Below are positions 47,371-55,903 of a stretch of 64,000 nt of DNA, one piece after another. The position numbers and the translations under genes are program-made. The notes under the pieces were generated by a model that saw nothing but the letters and a program-made list of their open reading frames with translations, ran no database searches and had not been told where the DNA came from. This stretch comes from Azospirillum brasilense (GTDB lineage Bacteria > Pseudomonadota > Alphaproteobacteria > Azospirillales > Azospirillaceae). How positions within the stretch are numbered: position 1 is the stretch's first letter; every line of letters begins with the position of its first letter. The stretch is taken from contig NZ_QLKQ01000029.1 in assembly GCF_003349955.1 (NCBI RefSeq), positions 1-64,000 of the forward strand. Reading direction: 5' to 3'.

Positions 47371-47430
47371 TCAAGGACGGACGGTTCAAGGACGGACGGT
47401 TCAAGGACGGACGGTTCAAGGACGGTCGGT
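47371..47430. repeat. Tandem 15-bp repeat, 4 copies
   Basis: TCAAGGACGGACGGT is repeated at 47371, 47386 and 47401 without change and at 47416 with one change. It lies 62-122 bases upstream of the aldolase start on its promoter side. Copy number could vary between strains and shift promoter spacing by 15 bases, about 1.4 helical turns per unit. Confidence 0.95.
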
Positions 47431-47455
47431 GGCGGAACTGAGGCATGTTCCAATT

Positions 47456-47573
47456 CCCCTCTCCCCTCCGGGGAGAGGGTCAGGGTGAGGGGGGTGCGCG
47501 TTGCGCCGCGTTCGGCACAAGCGCAACCCCCTCACCGGCCCTCTGGGCCACCCTCTCCCCAGAGGGGAGAGGG
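47456..47573. repeat. Intergenic palindromic repeat, class B, copy 2
   Basis: Two inverted halves, each with a CTCTCCCCTCCGGGGAGAG-type hairpin, joined by the GGGTCAGGGTGAGGGG tail and its complement. Very similar to 24554-24673. It lies between the aldolase promoter region and the 3' end of the WD40 gene. Confidence 0.88.
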
Positions 47574-47597
47574 CTCTTCATGCCAGCCGCAAGCGCA

Positions 47598-48602
47598 TCA
47601 CGGACGCTCGGCGTCGGCCTTGCTCACCAGGTCCCAATGGCGGACCACCGCGTCGTAGCCGGCGGACAGGGCGCTCTGCCCGTCCGGGGTGAAGGCGACC
47701 GCCAGTACCGGCTTCTCATGGCCGCGGAAGGAAGCGAGTTGCCGTCCGGTGGCAACGTCCCACAGCCGGACGCGTCGGTCGCCTCCCCCACCGGACAGCA
47801 GGGTTCTGCCATCGGGTGCGACGGCGACGGAGGTGACGAAGCCCGTATGCCCATAGAGCGTGCGCAGGAGGGTGCCGGCCTCCAGGTCCCACAGCCGCAC
47901 CGTCTCGTCGCTCGACGCCGTGGCGGCCAGCCGGCCGTCGGGGGACAGGGCCAACCCGTTCACGCTCCCCTCGTGCCCTTCCAGCACCGCCTTCTCCTGC
48001 CCGGTCGCCGCGTCCCAGACACGGATATGAAAGTCGTAGCCGGCGGAGACCAGCCGCCCGCCGTCCGGGGTGTAAGCCACGGCGTTGACGTTGGCGCCGT
48101 GCCCCTCCAGCACACGCAAAGGGGTTCCGCTCTCCGGGTCCCAGACGCGGATGGCGAAGTCCCAGCCCGCGGAGGCGAAGCCGCGGCCGTCCGGCGCCAC
48201 CGCCAGACCGGCCACGGTGCCGGTGTGCCCCTCGAAGCGGCGCAGCGACCGACCGCTCTCCAGGTCCCAGAGGATGATCGCGGCGTCGCGGCTGCCGGTC
48301 AGGGCGCGCTTGCCGTCCGGCAGAAAGGCCACGGCGGTCACGCCGGCGGCGTGCTCGTGAAAGGAGGCGATTTGGGAGCCGGAAGCGAGGTCCCAGAGGA
48401 TGGCCGAATAGTCCCAGCTCCCCGTCAGGACGCGGGCGCCGTCAGGCGACACGGCGACGGCATTCACCATGGCGCCATGGCCGATCAGGTCGGCGGCGCG
48501 CGACAGCAGGGGAACGCTCAGGACGGGCACGGCGGCGGCCAGGGCAAGCAGCCGACGGCGGACGCGACACGGCGGGTTTCCCGGATGACGCCCTCTTTCC
48601 AT
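47598..48602 (-). CDS. Exported WD40-repeat protein
   Basis: A 334-residue predicted seven-bladed propeller. After an Arg-rich N terminus and a hydrophobic signal (LLALAAAVPVLSVPLLSRA) come seven WD40 blades of about 42 residues, each with GH...VNAVAVSPDG...D..I..WD-type spacing (for example GSWDYSAILWDL, SSDETVRLWDLEAG). Probably a periplasmic scaffold. It follows the formate dehydrogenase operon on the same strand but behind a strong terminator, and the ribosome-binding site (AGGAGGCGG) lies just after that terminator, so it may be read only by read-through or its own promoter. Confidence 0.88.
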   Translation of the reverse strand: MERGRHPGNPPCRVRRRLLALAAAVPVLSVPLLSRAADLIGHGAMVNAVAVSPDGARVLTGSWDYSAILWDLASGSQIASFHEHAAGVTAVAFLPDGKRALTGSRDAAIILWDLESGRSLRRFEGHTGTVAGLAVAPDGRGFASAGWDFAIRVWDPESGTPLRVLEGHGANVNAVAYTPDGGRLVSAGYDFHIRVWDAATGQEKAVLEGHEGSVNGLALSPDGRLAATASSDETVRLWDLEAGTLLRTLYGHTGFVTSVAVAPDGRTLLSGGGGDRRVRLWDVATGRQLASFRGHEKPVLAVAFTPDGQSALSAGYDAVVRHWDLVSKADAERP

Positions 48603-48618
48603 GCCCGAACCGCCTCCT

Positions 48619-48655
48619 GGAAAGGAAAAGACCGGCGGCCTCGCAGCCGCCGGTC
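48619..48655 (-). terminator. Terminator ending the formate dehydrogenase operon
   Basis: GACCGGCGGC (48630-48639) pairs with GCCGCCGGTC (48646-48655). On the minus strand it runs into CTTTTCCTTTCC. It lies between the PepSY-like gene and the WD40 gene. Confidence 0.8.
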
Positions 48656-48702
48656 AGGGGGTAACAGGTGTCCACGCCAAGCGTCCTTGGCGCCCGGCGT
48701 TC

Positions 48703-49080
48703 TTAACGCCAAGTGTGCCCACGGGCGACCGCAGGGTTGTTGGAGGTCCGGTTCGGCTCGTAGCTGCCGCCCTGGGGCAGGCTGTAGCCCGCCGCGTGGT
48801 GGCGGAAGGGCGGCAGGGCGAGGCCGGTCGCCGCATCGACGGTCAGGGTGTTGACCATGAAGGCGGCGTTGCCGGCGGTCCCCGGCATCATGGCGGCGAC
48901 CTTGTAGACGGCGGTGCCGTCCTCCAGCGCCGCCTCGGTCACGCGCAGGACCTGCACGTTGTAGGTCTGCTCGACGATCCGCTTCACCTCGTCCACCGGC
49001 TTCACCGTGGGAGAAGTCTGGGCGGCGGCCGGAGCGACGAGCGCCCCGGCCAGCAGCAGGCCGATCAGGAAGGAACGCAT
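48703..49080 (-). CDS. Small exported protein, PepSY-like
   Basis: A 125-residue protein with a clear Sec signal (FLIGLLLAGALVAPAAAQ). The mature part has a helix-then-sheet pattern like PepSY domains (VDEVKRIVEQTYNVQVLRV, then VNTLTVDAATGLAL). It ends in a polar tail. The function is unknown. It is the last gene of the formate dehydrogenase operon, 11 bases after the cytochrome b subunit, so it probably acts in the periplasm with that enzyme. The ATG at 49080 has GAGGACACCATCC upstream. Confidence 0.75.
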   Translation of the reverse strand: MRSFLIGLLLAGALVAPAAAQTSPTVKPVDEVKRIVEQTYNVQVLRVTEAALEDGTAVYKVAAMMPGTAGNAAFMVNTLTVDAATGLALPPFRHHAAGYSLPQGGSYEPNRTSNNPAVARGHTWR

Positions 49081-49091
49081 GGATGGTGTCC

Positions 49092-50153
49092 TCACTCGGC
49101 GGGCGCGCGGTGGCGGCCGTGGTGCGAACGCGGAGTCTCGCCCGTCACCTCCTGAACCCACAGCGAATGGTGCTCGCGCGCCCACTGGAGTTCGACGTCG
49201 CCCGTGCCCATGGCGTCGAAGGCGCCTTCCATGCCGACCGAGCCGATGTAGATGTGCGCGATGATGACCGCGGTCAGCACCACCGCCAACGCGGCATGGA
49301 TCAGCTGGTAGAGCTGCATGTCGGCCATCGAGGCGAAGGAGAAGGGCCACAGGAGCTGCACGCCCGTGAAGCCCAGCGCCGCGCCGCCCAGCACCGTCGC
49401 CCAGAAGATCACCTTCTGGCCGGCGTTGAACTTCTTCGCCGCCGGATGCACGCCCTTGCTGAACAGCCCGCCGGCCTTCAGCGCCCAGGTGATGTCGTTG
49501 CGTTCCGGGATGTTGTGCTTCACCCACATCACGAAGATGAGGAGGATGCCCAGCATGAAGGCGAAGCCCAGGTAGTTGTGGGCGAATTTGCCGTACTGGG
49601 TCATCGTGGCGAACGCCTCCGGCCCCAGCAGCGGCAGGACGGTGTAGCGCCCGTACAGCACGTTCAGCCCGGTGAAGGCCAGGATGACGAAGCTGCCGGC
49701 GGTCAGCCAGTGCACGCCCCGCTCGAAGGCGTTGAAGCGCTGGATGGTCCGGCCGGTCTTCTGGCCGTCGATCCGGATGCGCCCGCGCACCAGGAAGAAG
49801 AGGACGAGCAGCCCGATCATGCCGCCCAGCACCCAGCCGCCGTAGGTGGACAGCGGGCCGTTGCGGACCGAGCGCCACAACTCCCCTTCCGACTGCACCA
49901 GCACGCCGGCGCTCTTGTTGGGGATGGAGACGGTGCCCTGCTCGCCCGAGCGGATGCCGCGCCACATGTCGGTCTTGGAGGTGCCGTCGGCCGGCTGGCT
50001 GGCGACCGGCGGGAACGCCTCCGCCGCCGAAGCGGAGGAGATGTTGGCCATGACCAGGGTCAGCGCCAGCATGGCGACGCCCAGCAGGACGATGTGCAGC
50101 GTCCTGCCAAGCCCGCTCTTGCCGACTCCGCCCTTGGAATGATTCGACGTCAT
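49092..50153 (-). CDS. fdhC: Formate dehydrogenase gamma subunit, cytochrome b556
   Basis: Membrane anchor that binds two haems b and passes electrons from FdhB to quinone. The 353-residue protein has a signal-like first helix, a periplasmic segment of about 70 residues, then four membrane helices with candidate haem His in FERGVHWLTAG, KFAHNYLG, LIHAALAVV and AVIIAHIYIG. Longer than the E. coli FdnI type (217) because of the N-terminal extension, as in the FDH-O-like alphaproteobacterial family. Same operon as fdhA and fdhB. Confidence 0.92.
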   Translation of the reverse strand: MTSNHSKGGVGKSGLGRTLHIVLLGVAMLALTLVMANISSASAAEAFPPVASQPADGTSKTDMWRGIRSGEQGTVSIPNKSAGVLVQSEGELWRSVRNGPLSTYGGWVLGGMIGLLVLFFLVRGRIRIDGQKTGRTIQRFNAFERGVHWLTAGSFVILAFTGLNVLYGRYTVLPLLGPEAFATMTQYGKFAHNYLGFAFMLGILLIFVMWVKHNIPERNDITWALKAGGLFSKGVHPAAKKFNAGQKVIFWATVLGGAALGFTGVQLLWPFSFASMADMQLYQLIHAALAVVLTAVIIAHIYIGSVGMEGAFDAMGTGDVELQWAREHHSLWVQEVTGETPRSHHGRHRAPAE

Positions 50154-50185
50154 TGCGTCAGCCCTTCCCTTGAGAACCGCGCCAA

Positions 50186-50380
50186 TCAGAAACGCTGGCC
50201 GGCCGAGCGCTGCTGGAGCGCCTGGACCTGATCCGCGGACAGAGAACTGTCCGCGGCGCCGCGGTAGACGCCCTTCTCCAGATGGATCGGGCGCGCCTGC
50301 TCCTCCTCGTTGCACCCCGCCAGAAGCGGGGTGACGAGAAGGAGCGCCATCGCACAGACGGTGCGGCGGATCACGGTCAC
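50186..50380 (-). CDS. Tiny lipoprotein in the formate dehydrogenase operon
   Basis: A 64-residue protein, easily missed. It starts at GTG (50380), overlapping the fdhB stop as GTGA, with GAAGGCGGGGTC upstream. A short positive N terminus (VTVIRRT), a hydrophobic stretch and the lipobox LLAGC indicate a lipoprotein cut before Cys23. The mature 42 residues are polar (NEEEQARP, LSADQVQALQQRS). It lies between fdhB and fdhC, so it may be an accessory subunit of the enzyme; I do not recognise the family. Confidence 0.7.
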   Translation of the reverse strand: MTVIRRTVCAMALLLVTPLLAGCNEEEQARPIHLEKGVYRGAADSSLSADQVQALQQRSAGQRF

Positions 50381-50973
50381 GACCCCGCCTTCATCTGATA
50401 GGCGGTGCCCCAGCCCCAGGCGCCGGACCCGAAGCCGCGGGCGACCACGCGCTCGCGGTAGATGTCCGACACCTTGTCGCCGTCGCCGGCCAGGAGGGCC
50501 TTGGTCGAGCACATCTCGGCACAGAGCGGCAGCTTGCCCTCGGCCAGACGGTTGCGACCGTACTTCTTGTACTCCGCGTCCGTGTTGTCGGCCTCCGGGC
50601 CGCCGGCGCAGAAGGTGCACTTGTCCATCTTGCCGCGGGTGCCGAAGTTGCCGGCCTGCGGGTACTGCGGGGCGCCGAACGGGCAGGCGTAGAAGCAGTA
50701 GCCGCAGCCGATGCACAGGTCCTTGTTGTGCAGGACCACGCCCTGCTCGGTCTGGTAGAAGCAGTCGACCGGGCAGACCGCCTTGCAGGGCGCGTCGGAG
50801 CAGTGCATGCAGGCGACCGAGATCGACCGCTCACCCGGCTTGCCGTCGTTGATGGTGACGACGCGGCGGCGGTTGATGCCCCAGGGCACCTCGTGCTCGT
50901 TCTTGCAGGCGGTGACGCAGGCGTTGCATTCGATGCAGCGGTCCGCGTCGCAGAGGAATTTCATGCGGGCCAT
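50377..50973 (-). CDS. fdhB: Formate dehydrogenase beta subunit (4Fe-4S)
   Basis: Electron-transfer subunit with four cysteine groups for four 4Fe-4S clusters: CIECNACVTACKNEH, CMHCSDAPCKAVCPVDC, CIGCGYCFYACPFGAPQY and KCTFCAGG with a distant CAEMC. The 198-residue protein lacks the C-terminal membrane helix of E. coli FdnH (about 290). 20 bases after fdhA and overlapping the lipoprotein gene. Carries electrons from FdhA to the cytochrome b subunit. Confidence 0.94.
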   Translation of the reverse strand: MARMKFLCDADRCIECNACVTACKNEHEVPWGINRRRVVTINDGKPGERSISVACMHCSDAPCKAVCPVDCFYQTEQGVVLHNKDLCIGCGYCFYACPFGAPQYPQAGNFGTRGKMDKCTFCAGGPEADNTDAEYKKYGRNRLAEGKLPLCAEMCSTKALLAGDGDKVSDIYRERVVARGFGSGAWGWGTAYQMKAGS

Positions 50974-50993
50974 GGTGATGAACTCCTAGCGTC

Positions 50994-53882
50994 TCAGGCC
51001 GCCGAGATCCGGCAGAGGGTGGTCTTGGTTTCCTGCATCTGCGTGACCGAGTCGTAGCCGTAGGTCGTGGCGGTGTTCGCCGCCTCGCCCAGCACGATCG
51101 GGTCGGCGCCCTGCGGATACTTGGCGCGCAGATCCTGGCCCTGGTAATGGCCGCCGAAGTGGAAGGGCATGAAGGCGACGCCGCGGCCGACACGCTCGGT
51201 CAGCATGGCCTTGACCTTCACCTTGCCCTTTTCCGCACCCTCGACCCAGACCATCTGGCCGTCCTTGATGCCGGCGTTGTTGGCATCGAACGGGTTGATC
51301 TCGACGAACATGTCCTGCTGCAGCTCGGCCAGCCAGGGGTTCGACCGGGTCTCGTCGCCGCCGCCCTCATACTCGACCAGACGGCCGGAAGTGAGGATGA
51401 TCGGGTACTCCTTCGACACGTCGCGGTCCTGGATCGACTTGTAGAGCGTCGGCAGACGCCAGGACTTGGTGTCCTTGTAGGTCGGGTATTCGGCGACCAG
51501 ATCGCGGCGCGGCGTGTAGAGCGGCTCGCGGTGCACCGGCACCGGGTCCGGGAAGTTCCAGGCGACGCAGCGGGCCTTGGCGTTGCCCGGCGGGTTCAGG
51601 CCGTGCTTGATCGCTACGCGCTGGATGCCGCCCGACAGGTCGGTGGTCCAGGACACCGCGCCGATCTTCTCGCCGCCGATCTTCTTGATCACGGCCATCT
51701 CGGCCTCGGTCAGCTCCCCGGTCCAGCCCAGCTTGTCCAGCATGGCGTAGGTGACTTCCGGGTAGCCGTCCTTGATCTCCGACCCGACCGGGTAGGAGCC
51801 CTCGGCCAGCAGCGTGACGCCGTTGCGCTCCACGCCGAAGCGCGCGCGGAAGGCGCCGCCGCCCTCGGCGACCGGCAGGGAGGTGTCGTAGAGGTTGGCG
51901 GTGCCCGGATGCTTCATCTCCGGCGTGCCCCAGCAGGGCCACGGCAGACCGTAATAGTCGCCGTCGCACGGGCCGCCGTTGGCGCGCAGCGTGGTCTTGT
52001 CGAAGGTCGCCTGATGCTGCATGTGCAGCTTCAGCCGCTCCGGCGACTGGCCGGTGTAGCCGACCGACCACATGCCGCGGTTCCACTCCCGCGTCGTGTC
52101 CTCGATGTCCGGCTCGTTGCCGTGGAGCTTGATGTTCTTGAACATCGGCTCGGCGAAGCCGAACTTCTTGGCGAACAGGTACATGATCTCATGGTCCGTC
52201 TTCGCTTCGAAGAGCGGTTCCATGATCTTGTCGCACCACTGGACCGAGCGGTTGGACGCGGTGCGCGACCCGACGGTCTCGAACTGGGTGGCGGCGGGCA
52301 GCAGGTAGAAGTTGTCCTTGCGGTCGGACAGGACGGCGGTCATCGTCGGGAACGGATCGACGACGACCAGCAGCTCCAGCTTCTCCATCGCCTTCTTCAT
52401 GTCCGGAAGGCGGACCTGACTGTTCGGCGCGTGCCCCCAGAAGACCATGCCCTTGATGCTCTCGGGCTGGTCCATGTTCTCCTTGGCTTCCAGGACGCCG
52501 TCGAACCAGCGGGACACCGGGATGCCGGTGGCCTCCATCAGCTTCTTGTCCTTGAAGCGGGCCAGGACCTCCTCGTACGGGACGTCCCAGACGCGCGCCC
52601 AGTGGCGCCACGCGCCCTCCGCCAGACCGTAGTAGCCGGGCAGCGAGTCCGAGGTGACGCCGAAGTCGGTGGCGCCCTGCACGTTGTCGTGGCCGCGGAA
52701 GATGTTGGTGCCGCCGCCCGTCACGCCGACGTTGCCCAACGCCAGCTGGAGCACGCAGTAGGCGCGGGTGTTGTTGTTGCCGATGTGGTGCTGCGTGCCG
52801 CCCATGCACCAGACGAGCGTGCCCGGACGGTTGGAGGCCAGGGTGCGGGCGACGCGCTTCAGCTGCGAGCCCGGAACGCCGGTGACCTTCTCGACCTCTT
52901 CCGGCGTCCACTTGGCGACCTCGGCGCGGATCTCGTCCATGCCGTAGACGCGCTTGGCGATGTACTCCTTGTCCTCCCAGCCATTCTCGAAGATGTGCCA
53001 GAGGATGCCCCAGATCAGGCCGACGTCGGTGCCGGGGCGGAAGCGGATGTACTCGTCGGCCTTGGCCGCCGTGCGGGTGAAGCGCGGATCGGCGACGATC
53101 AGCGGGGCGTTGTTCTGCTCCTTGCCCTTCAGGATGTGGAGCATGGAGACCGGGTGGGCCTCCGCGGCGTTGGAGCCGATGAAGAACATCGCGCGCGACT
53201 TCTGGATGTCGTTGTACGAGTTCGTCATGGCGCCATAGCCCCACACGTTCGCCACGCCGGCGACGGTGGTGGAATGACAGATGCGGGCCTGATGGTCGAC
53301 GTTGTTCGTGCCCCAGAAGGCGGCGAACTTGCGGATCAGGTAGGCCTGCTCGTTGCTGTGCTTGGCCGAGCCGAGCCAGAAGACCGAATCCGGGCCGGAC
53401 TTCTCGCGGATCGCCAGCAGCTTGTCGCCGACCTCCTGGATGGCCTGGTCCCAGGAGATCCGGGTCCACTTGCCGTCCACCATCTTCATCGGGTAGCGCA
53501 GGCGGCGGTCGCCGTGGGCGTGCTCGCGCACCGCGGCCCCCTTGGCGCAGTGGGCGCCCAGGTTGATCGGGCTGTCGAAGCTCGGCTCCTGGCCGATCCA
53601 CACGCCGTTCTGCACCTCGGCGGTGACCGTGCAGCCGACCGAGCAGTGGGTGCAGACGTTCTTGACCAGCTTGACCGGCGCGCCCGCGGCGGGGGTGGCG
53701 GTCACCGCCTCGGCCTTCTTCACCATGCCGAAGGGCATGGTGGCGGCGATGGCGGCGCCACCGGCGGCGATGCCCGAGGTGCGCAGGAACGAACGACGGT
53801 CGACGGTGTTACCGGTCAGGCCGGAAACCATCTTCGCAAGCGAACGGCCGCCGGAAGCAGCCGCCTTCTTCTTTGTCAGCAT
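50994..53882 (-). CDS. fdhA: Formate dehydrogenase catalytic subunit (Mo/W, Cys type)
   Basis: Oxidises formate to CO2 in the periplasm. The 962-residue protein has a twin-arginine signal (DRRSFLRTSGIAAGG), a 4Fe-4S motif (CTHCSVGCTV) and molybdopterin domains. The metal ligand in HQARICHSTTVAG is Cys202, where many formate dehydrogenases have selenocysteine, so this is the Cys form and needs no SECIS element. The following His is also present. It exits folded through Tat, with FdhB probably carried along. Preceded by the TAT-target small gene and TorD-like chaperone on the same strand. Confidence 0.96.
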   Translation of the reverse strand: MLTKKKAAASGGRSLAKMVSGLTGNTVDRRSFLRTSGIAAGGAAIAATMPFGMVKKAEAVTATPAAGAPVKLVKNVCTHCSVGCTVTAEVQNGVWIGQEPSFDSPINLGAHCAKGAAVREHAHGDRRLRYPMKMVDGKWTRISWDQAIQEVGDKLLAIREKSGPDSVFWLGSAKHSNEQAYLIRKFAAFWGTNNVDHQARICHSTTVAGVANVWGYGAMTNSYNDIQKSRAMFFIGSNAAEAHPVSMLHILKGKEQNNAPLIVADPRFTRTAAKADEYIRFRPGTDVGLIWGILWHIFENGWEDKEYIAKRVYGMDEIRAEVAKWTPEEVEKVTGVPGSQLKRVARTLASNRPGTLVWCMGGTQHHIGNNNTRAYCVLQLALGNVGVTGGGTNIFRGHDNVQGATDFGVTSDSLPGYYGLAEGAWRHWARVWDVPYEEVLARFKDKKLMEATGIPVSRWFDGVLEAKENMDQPESIKGMVFWGHAPNSQVRLPDMKKAMEKLELLVVVDPFPTMTAVLSDRKDNFYLLPAATQFETVGSRTASNRSVQWCDKIMEPLFEAKTDHEIMYLFAKKFGFAEPMFKNIKLHGNEPDIEDTTREWNRGMWSVGYTGQSPERLKLHMQHQATFDKTTLRANGGPCDGDYYGLPWPCWGTPEMKHPGTANLYDTSLPVAEGGGAFRARFGVERNGVTLLAEGSYPVGSEIKDGYPEVTYAMLDKLGWTGELTEAEMAVIKKIGGEKIGAVSWTTDLSGGIQRVAIKHGLNPPGNAKARCVAWNFPDPVPVHREPLYTPRRDLVAEYPTYKDTKSWRLPTLYKSIQDRDVSKEYPIILTSGRLVEYEGGGDETRSNPWLAELQQDMFVEINPFDANNAGIKDGQMVWVEGAEKGKVKVKAMLTERVGRGVAFMPFHFGGHYQGQDLRAKYPQGADPIVLGEAANTATTYGYDSVTQMQETKTTLCRISAA

Positions 53883-53897
53883 GTGCGGCGGTCCTTC

Positions 53898-54098
53898 TTA
53901 GAAGCGGCTCAGTTCGTAGACCGTCCGGACATGGTCGGTCTCGCGGTAGCCCTCGGCGGGGGCGGGCTCGGCGGCCTGCACCGGCTCCGCACCCGCCACG
54001 GCGCCCACGGCGGCGGCGCCCAGCGCGCCGACGCCCAATCCAGCCGCGCGGAACAGGTCGCGCCGCGCCAGCGTGGTCTTTTCCTTCTTGTCCGTCAT
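53898..54098 (-). CDS. Formate dehydrogenase region TAT target protein
   Basis: A 66-residue protein consisting mostly of a twin-arginine signal (LARRDLFRAAGLGVGALG) and a short tail (GYRETDHVRTVYELSRF). It matches the small 'formate dehydrogenase region TAT target' family found next to this enzyme type. Its role is unknown, possibly a cofactor-insertion or assembly subunit. 15 bases before fdhA. Confidence 0.85.
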   Translation of the reverse strand: MTDKKEKTTLARRDLFRAAGLGVGALGAAAVGAVAGAEPVQAAEPAPAEGYRETDHVRTVYELSRF

Positions 54099-54261
54099 AG
54101 CTTCACCCTATTCTTCGCGGCTTCCCCGAGACTGAAGACCGATGGGACGCCCGGTTTCCGGGCCTTGTTTTGAGCGTTTCCGGACCGGCCTTGCCGTGGG
54201 CCGGTCTCATTGTTCTGCTGTCTGTTCGGCGGGAGTGCCGGAGCGCTGTCGGTTCGCCCCG

Positions 54262-54897
54262 TCACGCCGCCATGTCGAAGGCCTTGACCTCGACCTCCAG
54301 ATACCGGTGACCCAGCGTGCCCACCGCGCGGTAGAAGGCGGCGGACGGCGTGGATTCCAGATCGGTGAAGAACCGGCCGGCCCAGGAGCCTATGTGGCGG
54401 TCGAAGAAGCGGCGCTGCGCCTCCAGATCGGCCGGGGCGTCGAAGGCCCCGGTGATCAGACCCGCCATCATCTCGGCCAGGGCGGCGATGTGGTCTTCGG
54501 GTTCCTTCACCTCGTCGGCGCGGGCGATGCCCAGCAGCGCCATGTCGCCGCGCAGCTCGGCCAGCGGCTTTTCGTGAAGGAAACCCGTGAGATAGTAGGA
54601 GCCGTAGGGGGACAGGATGCCACCGCCGACGCCGATGAAGAGGGTGTTGAACTCCTCCTCCACCGCGGCGGCGTCCGTGCCGCGGGCGGCCTCGGCCAGA
54701 CCGCGCAGCGCCTGCCCGAGCGGGCTCGCGTCGCCGTCCAGCGCCGACCCGTCCAGCGCCGACAGGGCGGCCAGAAACTCCCCACCGGGCGGGCGGGCAA
54801 GCAGATGCGCCAGCAGCGCGTAGAGCTGTGCCCGCTGCATCTCCTCCGGCGGCAAGGCCGACGGATCGTGTTCACCGGTCACGGACACGGCGTTCAT
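54262..54897 (-). CDS. TorD/DmsD-family chaperone for formate dehydrogenase
   Basis: Cytosolic chaperone that binds the Tat signal of a molybdoenzyme until its cofactor is in place. The 211-residue, mostly helical protein has the family segments AQLYALLAHLLARPPG, VEEEFNTLFIG and SYYLTGFLHEKPLAELR, and the family-typical EPEDHIAALAEMM helix. Encoded upstream of the TAT target and fdhA genes, so FdhA is the likely client. The ATG at 54897 has GGGAGGG directly before it (very close spacing), so a slightly later start is possible. Confidence 0.88.
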   Translation of the reverse strand: MNAVSVTGEHDPSALPPEEMQRAQLYALLAHLLARPPGGEFLAALSALDGSALDGDASPLGQALRGLAEAARGTDAAAVEEEFNTLFIGVGGGILSPYGSYYLTGFLHEKPLAELRGDMALLGIARADEVKEPEDHIAALAEMMAGLITGAFDAPADLEAQRRFFDRHIGSWAGRFFTDLESTPSAAFYRAVGTLGHRYLEVEVKAFDMAA

Positions 54898-55124
54898 CCC
54901 TCCCGACACGACGAAAGGACCAGATCGGCAGAACTCCGGCACCCGGCCCCACCCGTCGCCACAAAGGCGGCGCATTGGCTCGCCCGTTGCGGACTCACGG
55001 CGTCATGGGCCGGCGCCCGAGACGCCCTGGACCGACAACCTCATATTGCACCCGCGAAAAGCCTCGCCATATCAGGGGCTTAACGTTCAGGATTGGTATA
55101 TTAAAGGGCAGATTCGCGGTGTTT

Positions 55125-55140
55125 GTCAACAAAGGTTGAC
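55125..55140. promoter_or_regulatory. Inverted repeat upstream of the TorD-like gene
   Basis: GTCAAC-AAAG-GTTGAC is a perfect 6-bp inverted repeat within the AT-rich gap (54898-55178) before the chaperone gene. It could be an operator for the structural formate dehydrogenase genes. No known consensus is assigned. Confidence 0.35.
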
Positions 55141-55178
55141 TCAGAAGTGTGCTTACCGCGACTTGGGCTGGATTAGCG

Positions 55179-55760
55179 CTATGCTCTTTTTATCATATCG
55201 ATACCCGGTTCCTGCGAGGCAGAGGGGGTCTGCTCGGGCTCCGAACCTTCAGGAAGCGCCACGATTTCTTTCGCGTCTTCATCGACGTTGCCGTCCGCGG
55301 CCGTCCCGCCGGCTCCCTGCTCCGCCTTCTCGGCCGCCTCTTCCGCGGCGTCGAGGAAGCCTTTGCCGACGCGGTAGAGCGTCTTCACCGGCGAGGCCCC
55401 GGTGAACAGGCTGGCGTAGTCGTCGGCGTAGTCCTTCAGCCCGTCGTCGTTGGCGAAGACCGGGTCGGAGGTCCACAGCTTGCGCAGCGCCTGCCGGTGC
55501 AGGTCGCCCGGGACCTCCGCCCGCAGGAAGGGGGTGAAATCGGACTCCAGCGTCAGCTCCTCCACGGGGGGAAGGTCCTTCAGCGGGTCATCGGACTCCG
55601 GCGCGGTCTCGGGCACGGTCTCGGCCGTCGCGTCCACCGGAAGTTGCGCGGGCGGCTCCTCAGGCAGAGGCTCCACAGGCTCCAGGGCCGGCTCCGGGGC
55701 GGGAGCGACGGGCTGCCGCTTCAGGCGGGACCAGCGGGAGAGGAAGGATTCGTCGGTCAT
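55179..55760 (-). CDS. DUF3306 domain protein
   Basis: A 193-residue acidic protein of the DUF3306 family, found with Mo-formate dehydrogenase genes. It starts TDESFLSRWSRLKRQ, continues with a proline/glutamate-rich spacer, and then has the conserved core DFTPFLRAEVPGDLHRQAL and KLWTSDPVFANDDGLKDY. No signal peptide. Biochemical role unknown; genomic linkage suggests formate dehydrogenase assembly. Part of the run fdhD-mobA-DUF3305-DUF3306, though a palindromic repeat interrupts the run just upstream. Confidence 0.88.
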   Translation of the reverse strand: MTDESFLSRWSRLKRQPVAPAPEPALEPVEPLPEEPPAQLPVDATAETVPETAPESDDPLKDLPPVEELTLESDFTPFLRAEVPGDLHRQALRKLWTSDPVFANDDGLKDYADDYASLFTGASPVKTLYRVGKGFLDAAEEAAEKAEQGAGGTAADGNVDEDAKEIVALPEGSEPEQTPSASQEPGIDMIKRA

Positions 55761-55790
55761 GTCGGTGTGTATCGGGGATCGCCGAACCTT

Positions 55791-55874
55791 GCCCCCACCC
55801 AACCATCCCCCGCTGCGCAGGGGAGGGCTTTTTCTCCTCCCCCTGCGTCAGCGGGGGGAGGCCGGGAGGGGGGC
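55791..55874. repeat. Intergenic palindromic repeat, class A, copy 2
   Basis: Inverted arms built on CCCCCGCTGCGCAGGGG and CCCCCTGCGTCAGCGGGGG with a TTTTTCT-containing loop. It lies between the DUF3305 and DUF3306 genes, inside what would otherwise be one operon, so the transcript would carry this hairpin. Confidence 0.82.
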
Positions 55875-55903
55875 ATGGTTGCCGGCGCCCCATCAAGAAT
55901 TCA

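Noticed and set aside
53265..53295. Selenocysteine in formate dehydrogenase
   Set aside because: The metal-ligand codon reads TGT (Cys202), with no in-frame TGA, so no selenocysteine is needed.
51147..54173. A 1008-codon open frame opposite fdhA
   Set aside because: It mirrors the high-GC third-position bias of fdhA on the other strand, has no domain and covers several minus-strand genes with clear family matches.
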